The notes: generated by a model not told the origin, from the sequence alone. 42,447 nt of DNA from Leptolyngbyaceae cyanobacterium M33_DOE_097 (GCA_015296075.1 DVDV01000250.1:1-42447), one strand, 5' to 3'; numbered from the stretch's first letter, positions 9,743 through 18,926 are shown. Made by a program: numbers and translations.

Positions 9743-9773
9743 CGACATTGCTCTCAACCCAAGCACGACTGCT

Positions 9774-10568
9774 ATGTTTCTCTTTCTGTCTAAGTTACTG
9801 CCACTCTTCTTTTATCCGTTGGGGTTGGCCTGTTTGCTCTTGCTGGTCGCGTTGGTGATGCTGTGGCGTAAGCGACCTCGACGGGCTGCGATTCCTGTAG
9901 CACTGGCGCTGGCGGTGTTGCTGATTGGGAGTAATGGCTGGTTAGCGGGTTGGCTCGTGCGATCGCTAGAGATGCAGCACGTGCCGTCGGGAGAGTTGCC
10001 CACTGCTGATGCCATTGTGGTGTTGGGTGGTTGCACACGTCCGGCATCTGCTCCGCGCCCCTGGGTTGATTTGAGCGAAGAGGGCGATCGCGTGTTGCAG
10101 GGCATTCGGCTGTATCAGCAAGGGAAAGCCCCCAAGATCATTTTTAGCGGTGGCCGAATTGATTGGCATGGTGGCGGTACACCCGAATCGCAGGATATGG
10201 CAACGATCGCCACGGCTTTTGGCGTCCCAACCGCCGCCATCTTGCAGGATCCGACATCGCTCAACACCCGTCAAAATGCGGTGAATGTGCAGCAAATTCT
10301 CAAGCGAGAAGGGATGCGCCGAGTTTTGTTGGTCACTTCTGCGATGCACATGCCGCGATCGCTGCGGATCTTTCAAAAATTGGGCATCGAGGCTATTCCT
10401 GCCCCAACCGATTTTCTCTACACCGAAGAGGAGCAGGGCTGGTTGAGCAGCACCTCAGAAGCGATCAGTCTGAATGTTTTACCCGACGCCGATCGCCTGC
10501 GGGTGATTACTCGCGCCCTCAAAGAATATGTCGGCACGTTTGTTTACTGGTTGCGCGGTTGGGTTTGA
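9774..10568 (+). CDS. DUF218 (ElyC/SanA/YdcF-type) membrane protein
   Basis: The 264-residue protein opens with two membrane helices (about 1-23 and 35-60), followed by a DUF218 domain. Family signs are IVVLGG at the domain start, DRVLQGIRLYQQGKAPKIIF, a FSGG turn, the SLNTRQNA segment with its conserved Asn, and VTSAMHMPRS. This layout is that of ElyC-like proteins, which affect envelope polymer or peptidoglycan metabolism; the reaction is not firmly established. The last 25 bases overlap, tail to tail, with the U32 gene on the other strand. Confidence 0.9.
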   Translation: MFLFLSKLLPLFFYPLGLACLLLLVALVMLWRKRPRRAAIPVALALAVLLIGSNGWLAGWLVRSLEMQHVPSGELPTADAIVVLGGCTRPASAPRPWVDLSEEGDRVLQGIRLYQQGKAPKIIFSGGRIDWHGGGTPESQDMATIATAFGVPTAAILQDPTSLNTRQNAVNVQQILKREGMRRVLLVTSAMHMPRSLRIFQKLGIEAIPAPTDFLYTEEEQGWLSSTSEAISLNVLPDADRLRVITRALKEYVGTFVYWLRGWV

Positions 10569-13138
10569 CCACCAGCGCGATCGCCTGCATGGGTGCCACG
10601 GGTAACTCCAAGCTGGTTTTGCAGTTTCAGCGTTTGCCATAGCTGGGCACCTGACATTTCACCCTTGAGGAGTTGCTGGTAGCAACGAATTGTTTGCTGC
10701 ACCTGTTTGCCATTCTCATTTACAAACTCAATCCGAAAATGGCGTAAATTCGCAGCCTGTAATCGTTGTGCATACTCGGCTCCTGTTTGGGCGGTGCCGT
10801 TAAACAACGTGTTGCGACAACCCGCATCGGCTTGCAGGAGATGCTCGACCCCGGCGCGATCGCGCAGCTTCACGGTGTGGCTTTCGCAGGGTCGTCCACA
10901 GTTAGTAAAGTCAGTGCCCTCTGAGAGAAACGCGCAGAACACGCAATGCTCCATGTGAAACATCGGCATGTGCTGATGAATCGTGACTTCAAACCAACCA
11001 ACCGGACTCGCACGCAGCAAGTCGTCTAACTGTTGAATATTGAGGTCGTAGGAAGCGGTTAACCGCTCCAGGTGAAACGTGCGTTTGAAGTAATCCGCCG
11101 TGATGGCGTTGGCGACGTTGAGGGAAAAATCACCCACGCAGCGATCGCCTGCAAAAAATTCCAGGTGGTCATAATTTCGCACCAGGTAGCCATCCGCTTC
11201 AGCCGCACGAACCTGCTCTAAAATCCAGCGTTCACCTGGTTTGGTAATCCGAGGTGGCGCAACCCAGATGGAGGCTTCCGTAGCATCCTGTCGCTGAGCC
11301 TGTTCTGTGCGGAACAGCGCGACCGCTTCCTTGTAGCGGCGTGGGTCTTCAAACTCGCAGTAAATTGTCTGGACTCCAGAAGTCAACGCGGCTTTGAGTT
11401 GAGTCAGATTACGGACGAGTACGATCAGCTCAGGCGTTGTCGCCATCTCACCTGAGTTAGAACGGTTAGGTAATAGCTGGGTGTAATGAGCCGCTTCGTT
11501 AAGTTGCCAGATTTTAGGTTGCGATCGCTGTGCCTCTAACTCCGTCACGATCGCCCGTCGCATCCGGTTAATTTCGCTGACCGGCATCAGCACCTCACCC
11601 TGAATCTGATTGCTAAAGCGGCCTAGCTGAAATGGGGTATTCCCCAAACGGGCAAACTGTTCGCGTAATCGCTCGGTTGTGAGGGGTTGGTTGGCGGCGG
11701 CTACTAAAGGCAGCGTGGACTCAACTTGAACGATGTGCCCCTGTTCATCCTGGGCGATCGCCACCAAATTTTGTCCCAGTTCTCCATGCACCTCCACCTG
11801 AATCGGACGCTGAAACTTGGGAGTGTCGCCACTATAGGTCTGTTGCAAGCGCTTATCTAACTCTGGATCACTCGTCTTCCAGAGGCGATCGCCCACTTTG
11901 ACCCGTCGCCAATCAACATCGCGTCGTCCAAACGTCAGCTTGAGCTGTTTGCCCTGCCGCTCAACTGCATAGACCCGTCCCCCTTCTTCGCGCGCTTCTG
12001 GATGCCCCGAGTCAAACACCACCCCATCTCCCGGTTTCACAGGTGCCTCAGGCTGGATGACAACCCCCTCTTTATGAAGCTGAAGCACCTCCCCTAAGTA
12101 GACGCCGCGCTTCTTACCGAACCGAGCATGGACTAGCGCTTGATTATTAATGCCGTCAAACCAACCCGAATACAACCCCCGCGAAAACGCCATCTCAAGG
12201 TTGTACTGCTCCATTCCTATCTCACGTCCAGAACCCTGAGTAGGATGCGGTGCTGCTGGCTCCGGCTCTACTTCTGCCTGCCCGATCTTCTCCAACGCCT
12301 GCCGATACACCTGCGTCACATTTGCCACATACTCAGGTGCTTTCAGCCGTCCCTCAATTTTGAGACACGTCACCCCCGATCGCACAATTTCTGGTAGCAC
12401 CGCAAACCCTGCCAAATCTTGCGGACTCAGCAAGTAACGGCGATCGCCCAGATCTACCACTTGCCCATCAGCGATCAGTTCATAAGGCATCCGGCAGGCT
12501 TGGGCACATTCACCTCGATTGGCGGAACGTCCCCCCAGTGCTTCACTGGTCAAACATTGACCAGAATAGGCGACGCATAACGCTCCGTGGACAAACACTT
12601 CTAACGGCAAGGAAAGGGCGCGATCGCTCAGTTGTTGCTGAATCCGATTGATTTCTTTGAGGGAACACTCGCGCGCTAACACAACCAACTGGCACCCTAG
12701 CTGTTTGGCAAAGTTAACGCCTGCCGCGCTTGTAATGGTCATTTGCGTCGAGGCATGAATCGGAAAGTCGGGTGATAACTGCCGGATTAGCCGACAGAGG
12801 CCAACATCCTGCACAATCACCGCATCGACCCCGGCACTGATAATCGAGCGGAGATAACGCTCGACGGCGGCTAATTCTGCTTGAAAGATCAGCGTGTTTA
12901 GCGTGACATAACCCTTTACACCGCGCTGGTGCAGCCACTCCATCAGCCTGGGCAAATCTGCAATGGTAAAGTTCTCAGCTCGCATCCGCGCGTTAAACTG
13001 CTCTAGCCCAAAGTAAATCGCGTCAGCTCCATTCTCAACGGCGGCTTTGGCGCACTCCCAATTGCCAGCCGGGGCGAGTAGCTCTGGTAGTTTAGGCTGA
13101 GTTGAGCGGAGGTCAGGTTGCGGCAAAGAAAGAGTCAT
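10544..13138 (-). CDS. U32-family protein (RlhA/TrhP-like Fe-S RNA hydroxylase type), long form
   Basis: The 864-residue protein begins with the U32 signature PELLAPAGNWECAKAAVENG and contains the cysteine set Cys188, Cys195, Cys211 and Cys215 within the HGALCVAYSGQC and RGECAQAC motifs, which in this family bind a [4Fe-4S] cluster. Although named peptidases, characterised relatives hydroxylate tRNA, 23S rRNA or ubiquinone precursors; E. coli RlhA, at about 650 residues, makes 5-hydroxycytidine in 23S rRNA. Here a collagenase-like middle domain follows (about 380-520), then a further C-terminal barrel-like part with a second Cys group (MEHCVFCAF, NCGRPCE). I infer an RNA-modifying role. It converges on and overlaps the DUF218 gene. 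Confidence 0.9.
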   Translation of the reverse strand: MTLSLPQPDLRSTQPKLPELLAPAGNWECAKAAVENGADAIYFGLEQFNARMRAENFTIADLPRLMEWLHQRGVKGYVTLNTLIFQAELAAVERYLRSIISAGVDAVIVQDVGLCRLIRQLSPDFPIHASTQMTITSAAGVNFAKQLGCQLVVLARECSLKEINRIQQQLSDRALSLPLEVFVHGALCVAYSGQCLTSEALGGRSANRGECAQACRMPYELIADGQVVDLGDRRYLLSPQDLAGFAVLPEIVRSGVTCLKIEGRLKAPEYVANVTQVYRQALEKIGQAEVEPEPAAPHPTQGSGREIGMEQYNLEMAFSRGLYSGWFDGINNQALVHARFGKKRGVYLGEVLQLHKEGVVIQPEAPVKPGDGVVFDSGHPEAREEGGRVYAVERQGKQLKLTFGRRDVDWRRVKVGDRLWKTSDPELDKRLQQTYSGDTPKFQRPIQVEVHGELGQNLVAIAQDEQGHIVQVESTLPLVAAANQPLTTERLREQFARLGNTPFQLGRFSNQIQGEVLMPVSEINRMRRAIVTELEAQRSQPKIWQLNEAAHYTQLLPNRSNSGEMATTPELIVLVRNLTQLKAALTSGVQTIYCEFEDPRRYKEAVALFRTEQAQRQDATEASIWVAPPRITKPGERWILEQVRAAEADGYLVRNYDHLEFFAGDRCVGDFSLNVANAITADYFKRTFHLERLTASYDLNIQQLDDLLRASPVGWFEVTIHQHMPMFHMEHCVFCAFLSEGTDFTNCGRPCESHTVKLRDRAGVEHLLQADAGCRNTLFNGTAQTGAEYAQRLQAANLRHFRIEFVNENGKQVQQTIRCYQQLLKGEMSGAQLWQTLKLQNQLGVTRGTHAGDRAGGQTQPRNQ

Positions 13139-13203
13139 ACCAAAAGCGAGCGATCGCAGAAGTCACCGTTTCGACTGTAACGTAAAAGGTTAAAACTCTT
13201 CCA

Positions 13204-14088
13204 TTAGCCTTTGACGGCCCCTGCCGTTAAGCCCTGCACAATCTTGCGTTGAAAGAGAAGGACGAGCAGCACTAGGGGCAATGTACCGACTACAGTTGCG
13301 GCAGCGATCGGGCCATAGGGCACCTCAAATACCGATGTGCCGCCAATTTGAGCCGATGCTACCGGAATCGTTTTCATCGTTTCTTCTGTGATGAAAGACA
13401 GCGCAAAGATGAACTCATTCCAGGCGAAGATGAAGGTCAAAATCCCGGTCGTGACAAGGGCAGGCAGCGTCAACGGCAAGACAATCTGGGTCAGCATTTG
13501 CCAGGTGTTGTAACCATCTACTTTGGCGGCATCTTCCAGATCTTTTGGGAGTTGTTGAAAAAAGCTGCGCATCACCAGGATGGTCAAGGGTAGGTTAATC
13601 GCCGTGTAGGGAATGATCAACGCCAGATAGTTATTGCCCAAACGCAGCCATTGCACGATTTCGAGTAATCCCTGAAGCAACAGAATGCCAGGAAACAGCG
13701 TCACCAAAACAATCCCCGCTTGGATCACTTTGCCGCCCAGGGGACGCAACCGCGCCAATGCATAGGCTGCTGGTGCCCCGATCGCCAAACAAACGGCTGT
13801 TGACGCCAGGGATACAAAGGCACTGTTGAGGATGTAGCGCAGAAAGGGACGGCGGGTAAATAGCTCAACATAGTGCGCCACAGTCAACCGCGACGGAAAG
13901 TAGATATTGGGTAAAGCTGCAATATCTTCATTCACTTTGAAGGAGGTCAGCACTTGCCACAAGATAGGTGCTAAACAAAAGACGCAGAGGGCAACCACCG
14001 CAAGCCAAAAGGCGACTTTGCCAAACCTTACACGGCTGGAGGGGGTTGTTGATGGGGTCGATAAGGTTGGAGAAATTTGTTGACTCAT
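13204..14088 (-). CDS. sugar ABC transporter permease, MalG type
   Basis: The 294-residue inner-membrane protein has six predicted helices and the EAA-type loop that docks the ATPase, EDAAKVDGYNTWQMLTQIVL (about 188-207). It is the second permease of a carbohydrate uptake (CUT1) system. The ATG is preceded by GGGAG nine bases upstream. It starts 13 bp after the MalF-type gene. In cyanobacteria this arrangement resembles ggtD of the glucosylglycerol/sucrose/trehalose transporter, but the sugar cannot be decided from sequence. Confidence 0.92.
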   Translation of the reverse strand: MSQQISPTLSTPSTTPSSRVRFGKVAFWLAVVALCVFCLAPILWQVLTSFKVNEDIAALPNIYFPSRLTVAHYVELFTRRPFLRYILNSAFVSLASTAVCLAIGAPAAYALARLRPLGGKVIQAGIVLVTLFPGILLLQGLLEIVQWLRLGNNYLALIIPYTAINLPLTILVMRSFFQQLPKDLEDAAKVDGYNTWQMLTQIVLPLTLPALVTTGILTFIFAWNEFIFALSFITEETMKTIPVASAQIGGTSVFEVPYGPIAAATVVGTLPLVLLVLLFQRKIVQGLTAGAVKG

Positions 14089-14101
14089 ACGTAAAACTCC
14101 C

Positions 14102-15022
14102 TCAGCGGGTCAAACCTTGTAATGAAGCCTCAGTGCGTTGCCGAATGTGCCGAACAAGCCAGACGCTCAGTACGACGGCCAGCACTAATAGCAAAAACGT
14201 AATAACGACCAATGTAGAGGCGTAACCAAAGTCGAGATACCGCATTGCGTTGGAGTAGATGTAGAGTGCTACAACTTCCGTTGAACCACCGGGACCCCCG
14301 CCTGTCATAACTTGAATCAAGTCAAAAATGCCAAAGGCTTGAGCAACTCGAAATAAGATTGCGATGATCATTTGGGGAATTAGCAGAGGTAATGTAATCT
14401 GCGTAAAACTTTGTATTGGAGTGGCGCCATCGAGAGCATGAGCTTCATACAAATCTTCGGGAATGGACTGTAAGCCTGCGAGTAAAAGAATGCTAATAAA
14501 TGGAGTTGTTTTCCAGACATCGGCAAAGATAATTGCGACATTCGCTGTGAAAGGTTCGCCGAGCCAGTTAACACCTGTTTGAGCGAGTCCTAATTTAAGT
14601 AAGATGTCATTGGCAATGCCGTATTGATCGTTAAAAATCCAAGTCCAGCCCAGGGCAATTAACGCTGTGGGTAAGGCCCAGGGCAAAATGGCAATCGTTC
14701 GCACAATGTCTCTTCCCCTGAAGGAGCGATTGAGGATCAACGCGATCGCCATGCCAATTACTAATTCAATCACAACTGAGATGAGGGTGAATCGGGCGGT
14801 AATCCCAAAAGATTGCCAAAAGCGACTATCGCCCATAATTCGGCGGTAGTTGTTAAACCCGGTAAAGATAGGCTTTAATTCGGTTCCTAAGTTTTGGTCA
14901 AATAGACCGAGCCAAACCGATCGCAAAATGGGATAAGCAAACACTAATAACAGAAGAACGATGGCAGGTAAGAGCAGATAAAGGCCAGTGCGTCGTTCGC
15001 GCGTGCGTAGGGTGTCGGTCAT
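14102..15022 (-). CDS. sugar ABC transporter permease, MalF type
   Basis: The 306-residue membrane protein carries the docking loop EAHALDGATPIQSFTQITLP followed by the usual LLIPQM. Six helices can be placed. It forms the channel together with the MalG-type partner. Its ATG overlaps the stop codon of the binding-protein gene (ATGA, four bases), showing translational coupling and a single transcript. It resembles GgtC-like proteins; specificity is unknown. Confidence 0.92.
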   Translation of the reverse strand: MTDTLRTRERRTGLYLLLPAIVLLLLVFAYPILRSVWLGLFDQNLGTELKPIFTGFNNYRRIMGDSRFWQSFGITARFTLISVVIELVIGMAIALILNRSFRGRDIVRTIAILPWALPTALIALGWTWIFNDQYGIANDILLKLGLAQTGVNWLGEPFTANVAIIFADVWKTTPFISILLLAGLQSIPEDLYEAHALDGATPIQSFTQITLPLLIPQMIIAILFRVAQAFGIFDLIQVMTGGGPGGSTEVVALYIYSNAMRYLDFGYASTLVVITFLLLVLAVVLSVWLVRHIRQRTEASLQGLTR

Positions 15023-16341
15023 GGCTTCTCCTGGCGATCGCGGCGGGCAGATTCAAGCAACAGTCGAGTTTCTTTAGCGGCTTGTTGCATGGCGGCTTCA
15101 GGCGTCATCTGGTTGGTAATGGCGGCACTTAAATAGCGCTGTAGGATATCGGAAGCTTGCGCGTATTGGGCAATAGGCGGACGCAAAACGGCGCGATCTA
15201 CGATTTGCAGCAGTTGTGGATAGTGCTCGTACTTCGCGACCACTTGCGGATCGGTGAAGAGCGATCGGCGACTGGGGACGTAGCCTGCATCTAAGATAAA
15301 TTGCTTTTGAGCCGCCTCACTGGTGATAAACCGAATGGCTTCTAGGGCTTCTTTTAAGTGTTTGGATGTTTTGGCAACGCCTAAGCCCCACCCACCCAGG
15401 CAAGAGCCACTGATGGAACCATTTGCTGCCCCAATCATGGGCATGATGCCCATTTTGCCGTTAATGGGAGAGTTGGGTTGATTAGCGAGAGGCCAAACGT
15501 AGGGCCAACTGCGTAGAAAGACGGCATCCCCGGCTTGAAAGATGCGGCGGGTGTCTTCTTCGACGTAGGTTGTCACACCCGGGGGGGAAACGCCTTCGGC
15601 AATCGTGCTGCGTAAAAATTCAACAGCCTGGATGACTTCTGGCCGGTCTAACCCGACTTCTAAGGTGTCAGGATTGATCCAAAAGCCGTTAAACCCGCGA
15701 ATGACCTCAACAAACATGGCGGTGGTGCCTTCATATTGTTTGCCTTGCCAGAGGTAGCCCCAGCGTGCCAAACCGCGCTGCTGAACTTCTTTTGAGATTT
15801 TGATAATGTCTGGAAAGCTCTGTGGGGGTTGCAGCCCTGCTTTGTCGATTAAGTCTTTGCGGTAATACAGCACGCCTGCATCCGATCGCACGGGAATGCG
15901 ATAGAGTCGCCCGTTGTATTTTCCGCCTTCGATGTCTTGGGGTGAAAAGGGTGCGAGATCGGCTTCAGAAAATTCGTCGGTTAAGTCTTGCAACCAGCCA
16001 GCGGAAGCAAATTTGGCGGCCCAGGTGACGTCCATATTCACGAGGTCGTAGGGCGAGTTGCCAAGTAAAAAAGCGGTTGTATACAGGTCTTCGATCAGGT
16101 TCGGGGAGTTTGGCCCTTCGACGACTTCAAGGCGAATCCGGTTTTGCTGTTCGTTAAAAGCTTTGACCAGATTGTCGCGCCAGGGTGGCACGTCGGGGGC
16201 AGTCATTAGCAGCCGGAGGGTGACGGGTTGCTGCGACAACGCGACTGGAATTGCAATGAATGCCAGGGTGATCAGCGACAACAGTAGGGGGAACCATCGC
16301 CGTTTGAGAGGGCGGAGAAACCCTCTTTGCCAAAATTTCAT
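15019..16341 (-). CDS. extracellular sugar-binding protein of ABC transporter (family 1)
   Basis: The 440-residue protein starts with a basic region and one hydrophobic helix (about 16-36), a signal peptide or uncleaved anchor; there is no lipobox cysteine. The mature part follows the MalE/UgpB pattern: VTLRLLMTAPDVPPWRDNLV, NSPYDLVNMDVTWAAKFA, YRIPVRSDAGVLYYRKDLID, and a late GWGLGVAKTSKHLKEALEAI. It would capture a sugar or compatible solute in the periplasm for the two permeases downstream. GAGG lies six bases before the ATG. It is the first gene of the three-gene operon; no ATPase gene is present in the window. Confidence 0.92.
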   Translation of the reverse strand: MKFWQRGFLRPLKRRWFPLLLSLITLAFIAIPVALSQQPVTLRLLMTAPDVPPWRDNLVKAFNEQQNRIRLEVVEGPNSPNLIEDLYTTAFLLGNSPYDLVNMDVTWAAKFASAGWLQDLTDEFSEADLAPFSPQDIEGGKYNGRLYRIPVRSDAGVLYYRKDLIDKAGLQPPQSFPDIIKISKEVQQRGLARWGYLWQGKQYEGTTAMFVEVIRGFNGFWINPDTLEVGLDRPEVIQAVEFLRSTIAEGVSPPGVTTYVEEDTRRIFQAGDAVFLRSWPYVWPLANQPNSPINGKMGIMPMIGAANGSISGSCLGGWGLGVAKTSKHLKEALEAIRFITSEAAQKQFILDAGYVPSRRSLFTDPQVVAKYEHYPQLLQIVDRAVLRPPIAQYAQASDILQRYLSAAITNQMTPEAAMQQAAKETRLLLESARRDRQEKP

Positions 16342-16401
16342 CTTGTTCCTCAGTCAACAAAGAGAAGCTGCGATCGCTCCCTGTGCATGACAGGTGAATG
16401 C

Positions 16402-16421
16402 AGGCTTTGACTTTAAAGCCT
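16402..16421. promoter_or_regulatory. inverted repeat upstream of sugar transporter operon
   Basis: AGGCTTT and AAAGCCT form a perfect inverted repeat across a six-base centre, 60 bases before the binding-protein start. Its position suits a repressor operator for a sugar-responsive regulator or a 5'-leader hairpin. No regulator gene is adjacent, so the role is inferred. Confidence 0.35.
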
Positions 16422-16677
16422 AATCACTGGCTTCTAAACGGATGCAGATGAGTGGCAATTTCGTAAAAAATCGTAAGCTTGTTGGCTGAAATGAAGGCAA
16501 GTGGTTCGGGGGGTGTTTTTTCTGTTCTTCGCGCTTTCGCATTGAATTTCTTTAGAAAAGATTTTCTCCTGACCTATTTATCCCGAGCCAACGACCCTTG
16601 GGGGCGCCGCCCCCAAATCTCCGCTAAAACTCCCATCAAAAAAGTTGCCTCCGGGAGAAGTTTTTCGCTACATACCC
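16422..16677. repeat. intergenic stretch with GC-rich interspersed palindrome
   Basis: TTGGGGGCG-C-CGCCCCCAA at 16598-16616 is a perfect palindrome. Positions 16605-16625 are an exact 21-bp reverse complement of 26284-26304. No gene is supported in this stretch: the open frame from 16479 runs through the palindrome into the transporter gene and has no family features. The stretch separates the sugar operon promoter from the 3' end of the secretion gene. Confidence 0.6.
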
Positions 16678-18501
16678 TTAAAAAGCAAACGGATTCACAA
16701 TCAACGAAAAGTAAAAGCCCTGCTCTTGCAGAGTATTTTTTTCGCCTGAGACTTCCGTTAAAGGAATCCCGTAGTCAAACCGAGCCGTGACCGCATTTCC
16801 AATCTGTAGGCGCAAGCCTGCCCCCACACCGACAAGAAACTGTGGATCGGGGTCCGGTCTACCCGACAAATTCCAACCAAACCCCGCATCAACAAATGGG
16901 GCAAATTGCAAAATCCCGTTGATCTTGGGCATTCGCAAGATGGGCAAGCGAACCTCAGCCGATAAGAGGGCACCATCATCCGTTAACAAAGTGTCCTGGC
17001 GATAACCTCGCACCGTATCAATGCCGCCTAAAGCAAACTGCTCAAAGGGAAGCACTGCTTGATTTGCCAGTTGGACATCCCCCCGCAGCAGCAACAACGT
17101 GTCAGGACCCAGCAACCTGACCCATTGAGCTTGACCTCGCCATGCAAAAAACTGACTATCGGGGGGAGTGTCGTTAATCGTCGCATTAAAGATATCCAGC
17201 CCAATGCTGAACTGCGATCGCAGTGCAATCACCTCATTGCTACTCCGCCAAACAGCATCTTGAAAGAAGCGAATCGCAGACAAGCGAGTAATGCCATCTG
17301 CATCGGCACCCAGCGCCGGAAAAGGCAACTCATCAGCAGTGCCAGTAAACAGCGTCGCCTCACTATACCGCTGGGTAAACGTCAACCCTACAGCAAACTC
17401 GCGTGAGGGCTTCTGCACCACCGGATGACGCACGGTGAACTCAAAATACTGCGACTTTGACTCAATATCCAGCACATTAAACGGCTCTTCAATCACATTG
17501 CTGTCTGACAAACCAAAACTAAATGTCAGCGTCGTGTTGCGCGGACTCACCGGAATCGTGTAGCTAAAGTCGCCCGCATTGCTACCATCCGTGTTGGTAT
17601 AGCCTAAAAACAAGCGATCGCCATATCCCAGCAAGTTATTGTGAATCACCTGTGCCTGACGCCGAAAGGTGCCGACACTGGGAGATCGCCCGTTATCGAG
17701 AATAATTGGTAAATCAAACGCACGCGCTTCCTTGACCTGCACTTCTAACAGGCTTTCGCCCGGACGTGTCCCAGCTGACAACTCAGCTGAAATTGACTCC
17801 AATAAGGGATCCAGTTGGAGCAGTTGCAACGCCTCTAGCAATTGATCGCGGTTGAGCGGCTTCTGCGTTTTTAGCCCAATGCGGCTTGAGATGTAACCTG
17901 GCTTAAGGCGACGCGTGCCCGTTACCCGAATGTCTTCTAAACTACCCTCGACAACCCGAATTTCGACTTCAATGTCTTCCCCAGCCAACGTTTGCGGTGG
18001 AATGTATGCGCCGGAAGTAATGTAGCCGCGATCGATGTAAAACTGGGTCACAGCCGTTCGCGCTTGAAATAACTCAGCCAGCGTAATCGGGCGATTGAGA
18101 AAGGGTTTTGTCACCTCAGCCAGTTGAGCTTCACTGAAAACAGTGCTGCCAGTGACCTTAAACCGTTTCACTACAACCGTCTGGACGGAGTCAAGCGATG
18201 GTTCTGCCTCACCGGGAGTGGTGGGTGGCAATGGCAGTAGCTCTTCAGGGGGTGGAATCGGTTGCGGTGGGGGTGATTCTGGTAAGGGTTGGCTAGAAGG
18301 TGGTTCACCTTGCCGCAAAATTGGACTATTAATTTGCGGTGAATTTGGCGATGGTGTTTGACTCAGGGGCAGGTTTTGAACAGAGGGAGCAGAAACTGAT
18401 TGGGCAACTGCTTGAGAAGTCAAACTTCCGTAACTTAAAACAAAACTAAAGCAAAGATAAAACTTTATATAGTGGCTTGAGCAGAGACGATTCACTTTCA
18501 T
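16678..18501 (-). CDS. two-partner secretion outer-membrane transporter (ShlB/FhaC/HecB family, TpsB)
   Basis: The 607-residue protein has a signal peptide ending near AVAQ (residue 34), a proline-rich linker (about 65-95), two POTRA domains (about 105-260, starting VVVKRFKVTGSTVF) and a 16-strand-type barrel. The VRGY motif of the L6 loop is present (Val497-Tyr500; Arg498 is the conserved residue) and the chain ends in phenylalanine, as outer-membrane barrels do. Such proteins secrete a large TpsA adhesin or hemolysin. No TpsA gene lies in the window. It is transcribed away from the CHAT gene across a 425-bp region rich in repeated motifs. BamA/Omp85-type function is less likely, given the POTRA number and the linker. 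Confidence 0.93.
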   Translation of the reverse strand: MKVNRLCSSHYIKFYLCFSFVLSYGSLTSQAVAQSVSAPSVQNLPLSQTPSPNSPQINSPILRQGEPPSSQPLPESPPPQPIPPPEELLPLPPTTPGEAEPSLDSVQTVVVKRFKVTGSTVFSEAQLAEVTKPFLNRPITLAELFQARTAVTQFYIDRGYITSGAYIPPQTLAGEDIEVEIRVVEGSLEDIRVTGTRRLKPGYISSRIGLKTQKPLNRDQLLEALQLLQLDPLLESISAELSAGTRPGESLLEVQVKEARAFDLPIILDNGRSPSVGTFRRQAQVIHNNLLGYGDRLFLGYTNTDGSNAGDFSYTIPVSPRNTTLTFSFGLSDSNVIEEPFNVLDIESKSQYFEFTVRHPVVQKPSREFAVGLTFTQRYSEATLFTGTADELPFPALGADADGITRLSAIRFFQDAVWRSSNEVIALRSQFSIGLDIFNATINDTPPDSQFFAWRGQAQWVRLLGPDTLLLLRGDVQLANQAVLPFEQFALGGIDTVRGYRQDTLLTDDGALLSAEVRLPILRMPKINGILQFAPFVDAGFGWNLSGRPDPDPQFLVGVGAGLRLQIGNAVTARFDYGIPLTEVSGEKNTLQEQGFYFSLIVNPFAF

Positions 18502-18926
18502 TGGGGAACAGCAAATAAACGATCAAATAAAAATCACAGCTTCTTGAGAATTCTTATAGTTGAGAAAAATATACATTCTTCTCTTACCTGTTTTTTGTCT
18601 GATTTGTTATGACTAGGGCAAAACAGTGGGTGGTACCTTGATGGCATTTAGCATCTTTCATCAGCATTAAGCCCATGTAAGCCTGACCTGATACACTGCG
18701 CGCTCTTGAGAAGCGTCCGTTTCCATAACAAAAACGATTTTGGGTAGTTCTCACTATTTTGGGTAGTTCTCACTTGAGACAACATTTTTGTTAGGGGTAA
18801 CTCTCAACAAAAGCTAAACATTGCTTGAGAGATTCCGAAGAAAATTTTTGAATCGCTTATGATTTTGAAACAGTTTGATTACTGTGAGAAATAAATCACT
18901 TTCCTTTCCTCCCTCTCCTGATAACT
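18502..18926. promoter_or_regulatory. divergent promoter region with tandem 19-bp repeats (tpsB / CHAT gene)
   Basis: ATTTTGGGTAGTTCTCACT occurs twice back to back at 18737-18755 and 18756-18774, perfectly repeated. A looser third copy, GGGGTAACTCTCAAC, lies at 18794-18808. The second copy overlaps the inverted repeat TCTCA-CT-TGAGA (18768-18779). The related word TTGAGAA appears at 18544, 18560 and 18706, and GTGAGAA at 18884-18890. This arrangement looks like an array of activator or response-regulator sites controlling both divergent genes. The regulator is not identifiable here. No gene lies in the stretch. Confidence 0.6.

Noticed and set aside
10544-13138. Collagenase/protease function for the U32 protein
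   Set aside because: The four-cysteine Fe-S motif and characterised relatives point to hydroxylation of RNA or quinone precursors rather than proteolysis.
16479-16790. 103-codon plus-strand frame before the TpsB gene end
   Set aside because: It runs through an interspersed palindrome and 113 bases into the TpsB gene on the other strand; no family features.
18881-18900. TGTGA ... TCAC pair resembling a CRP site upstream of the CHAT gene
   Set aside because: The half-sites are eight bases apart instead of six, so it does not fit the CRP consensus.
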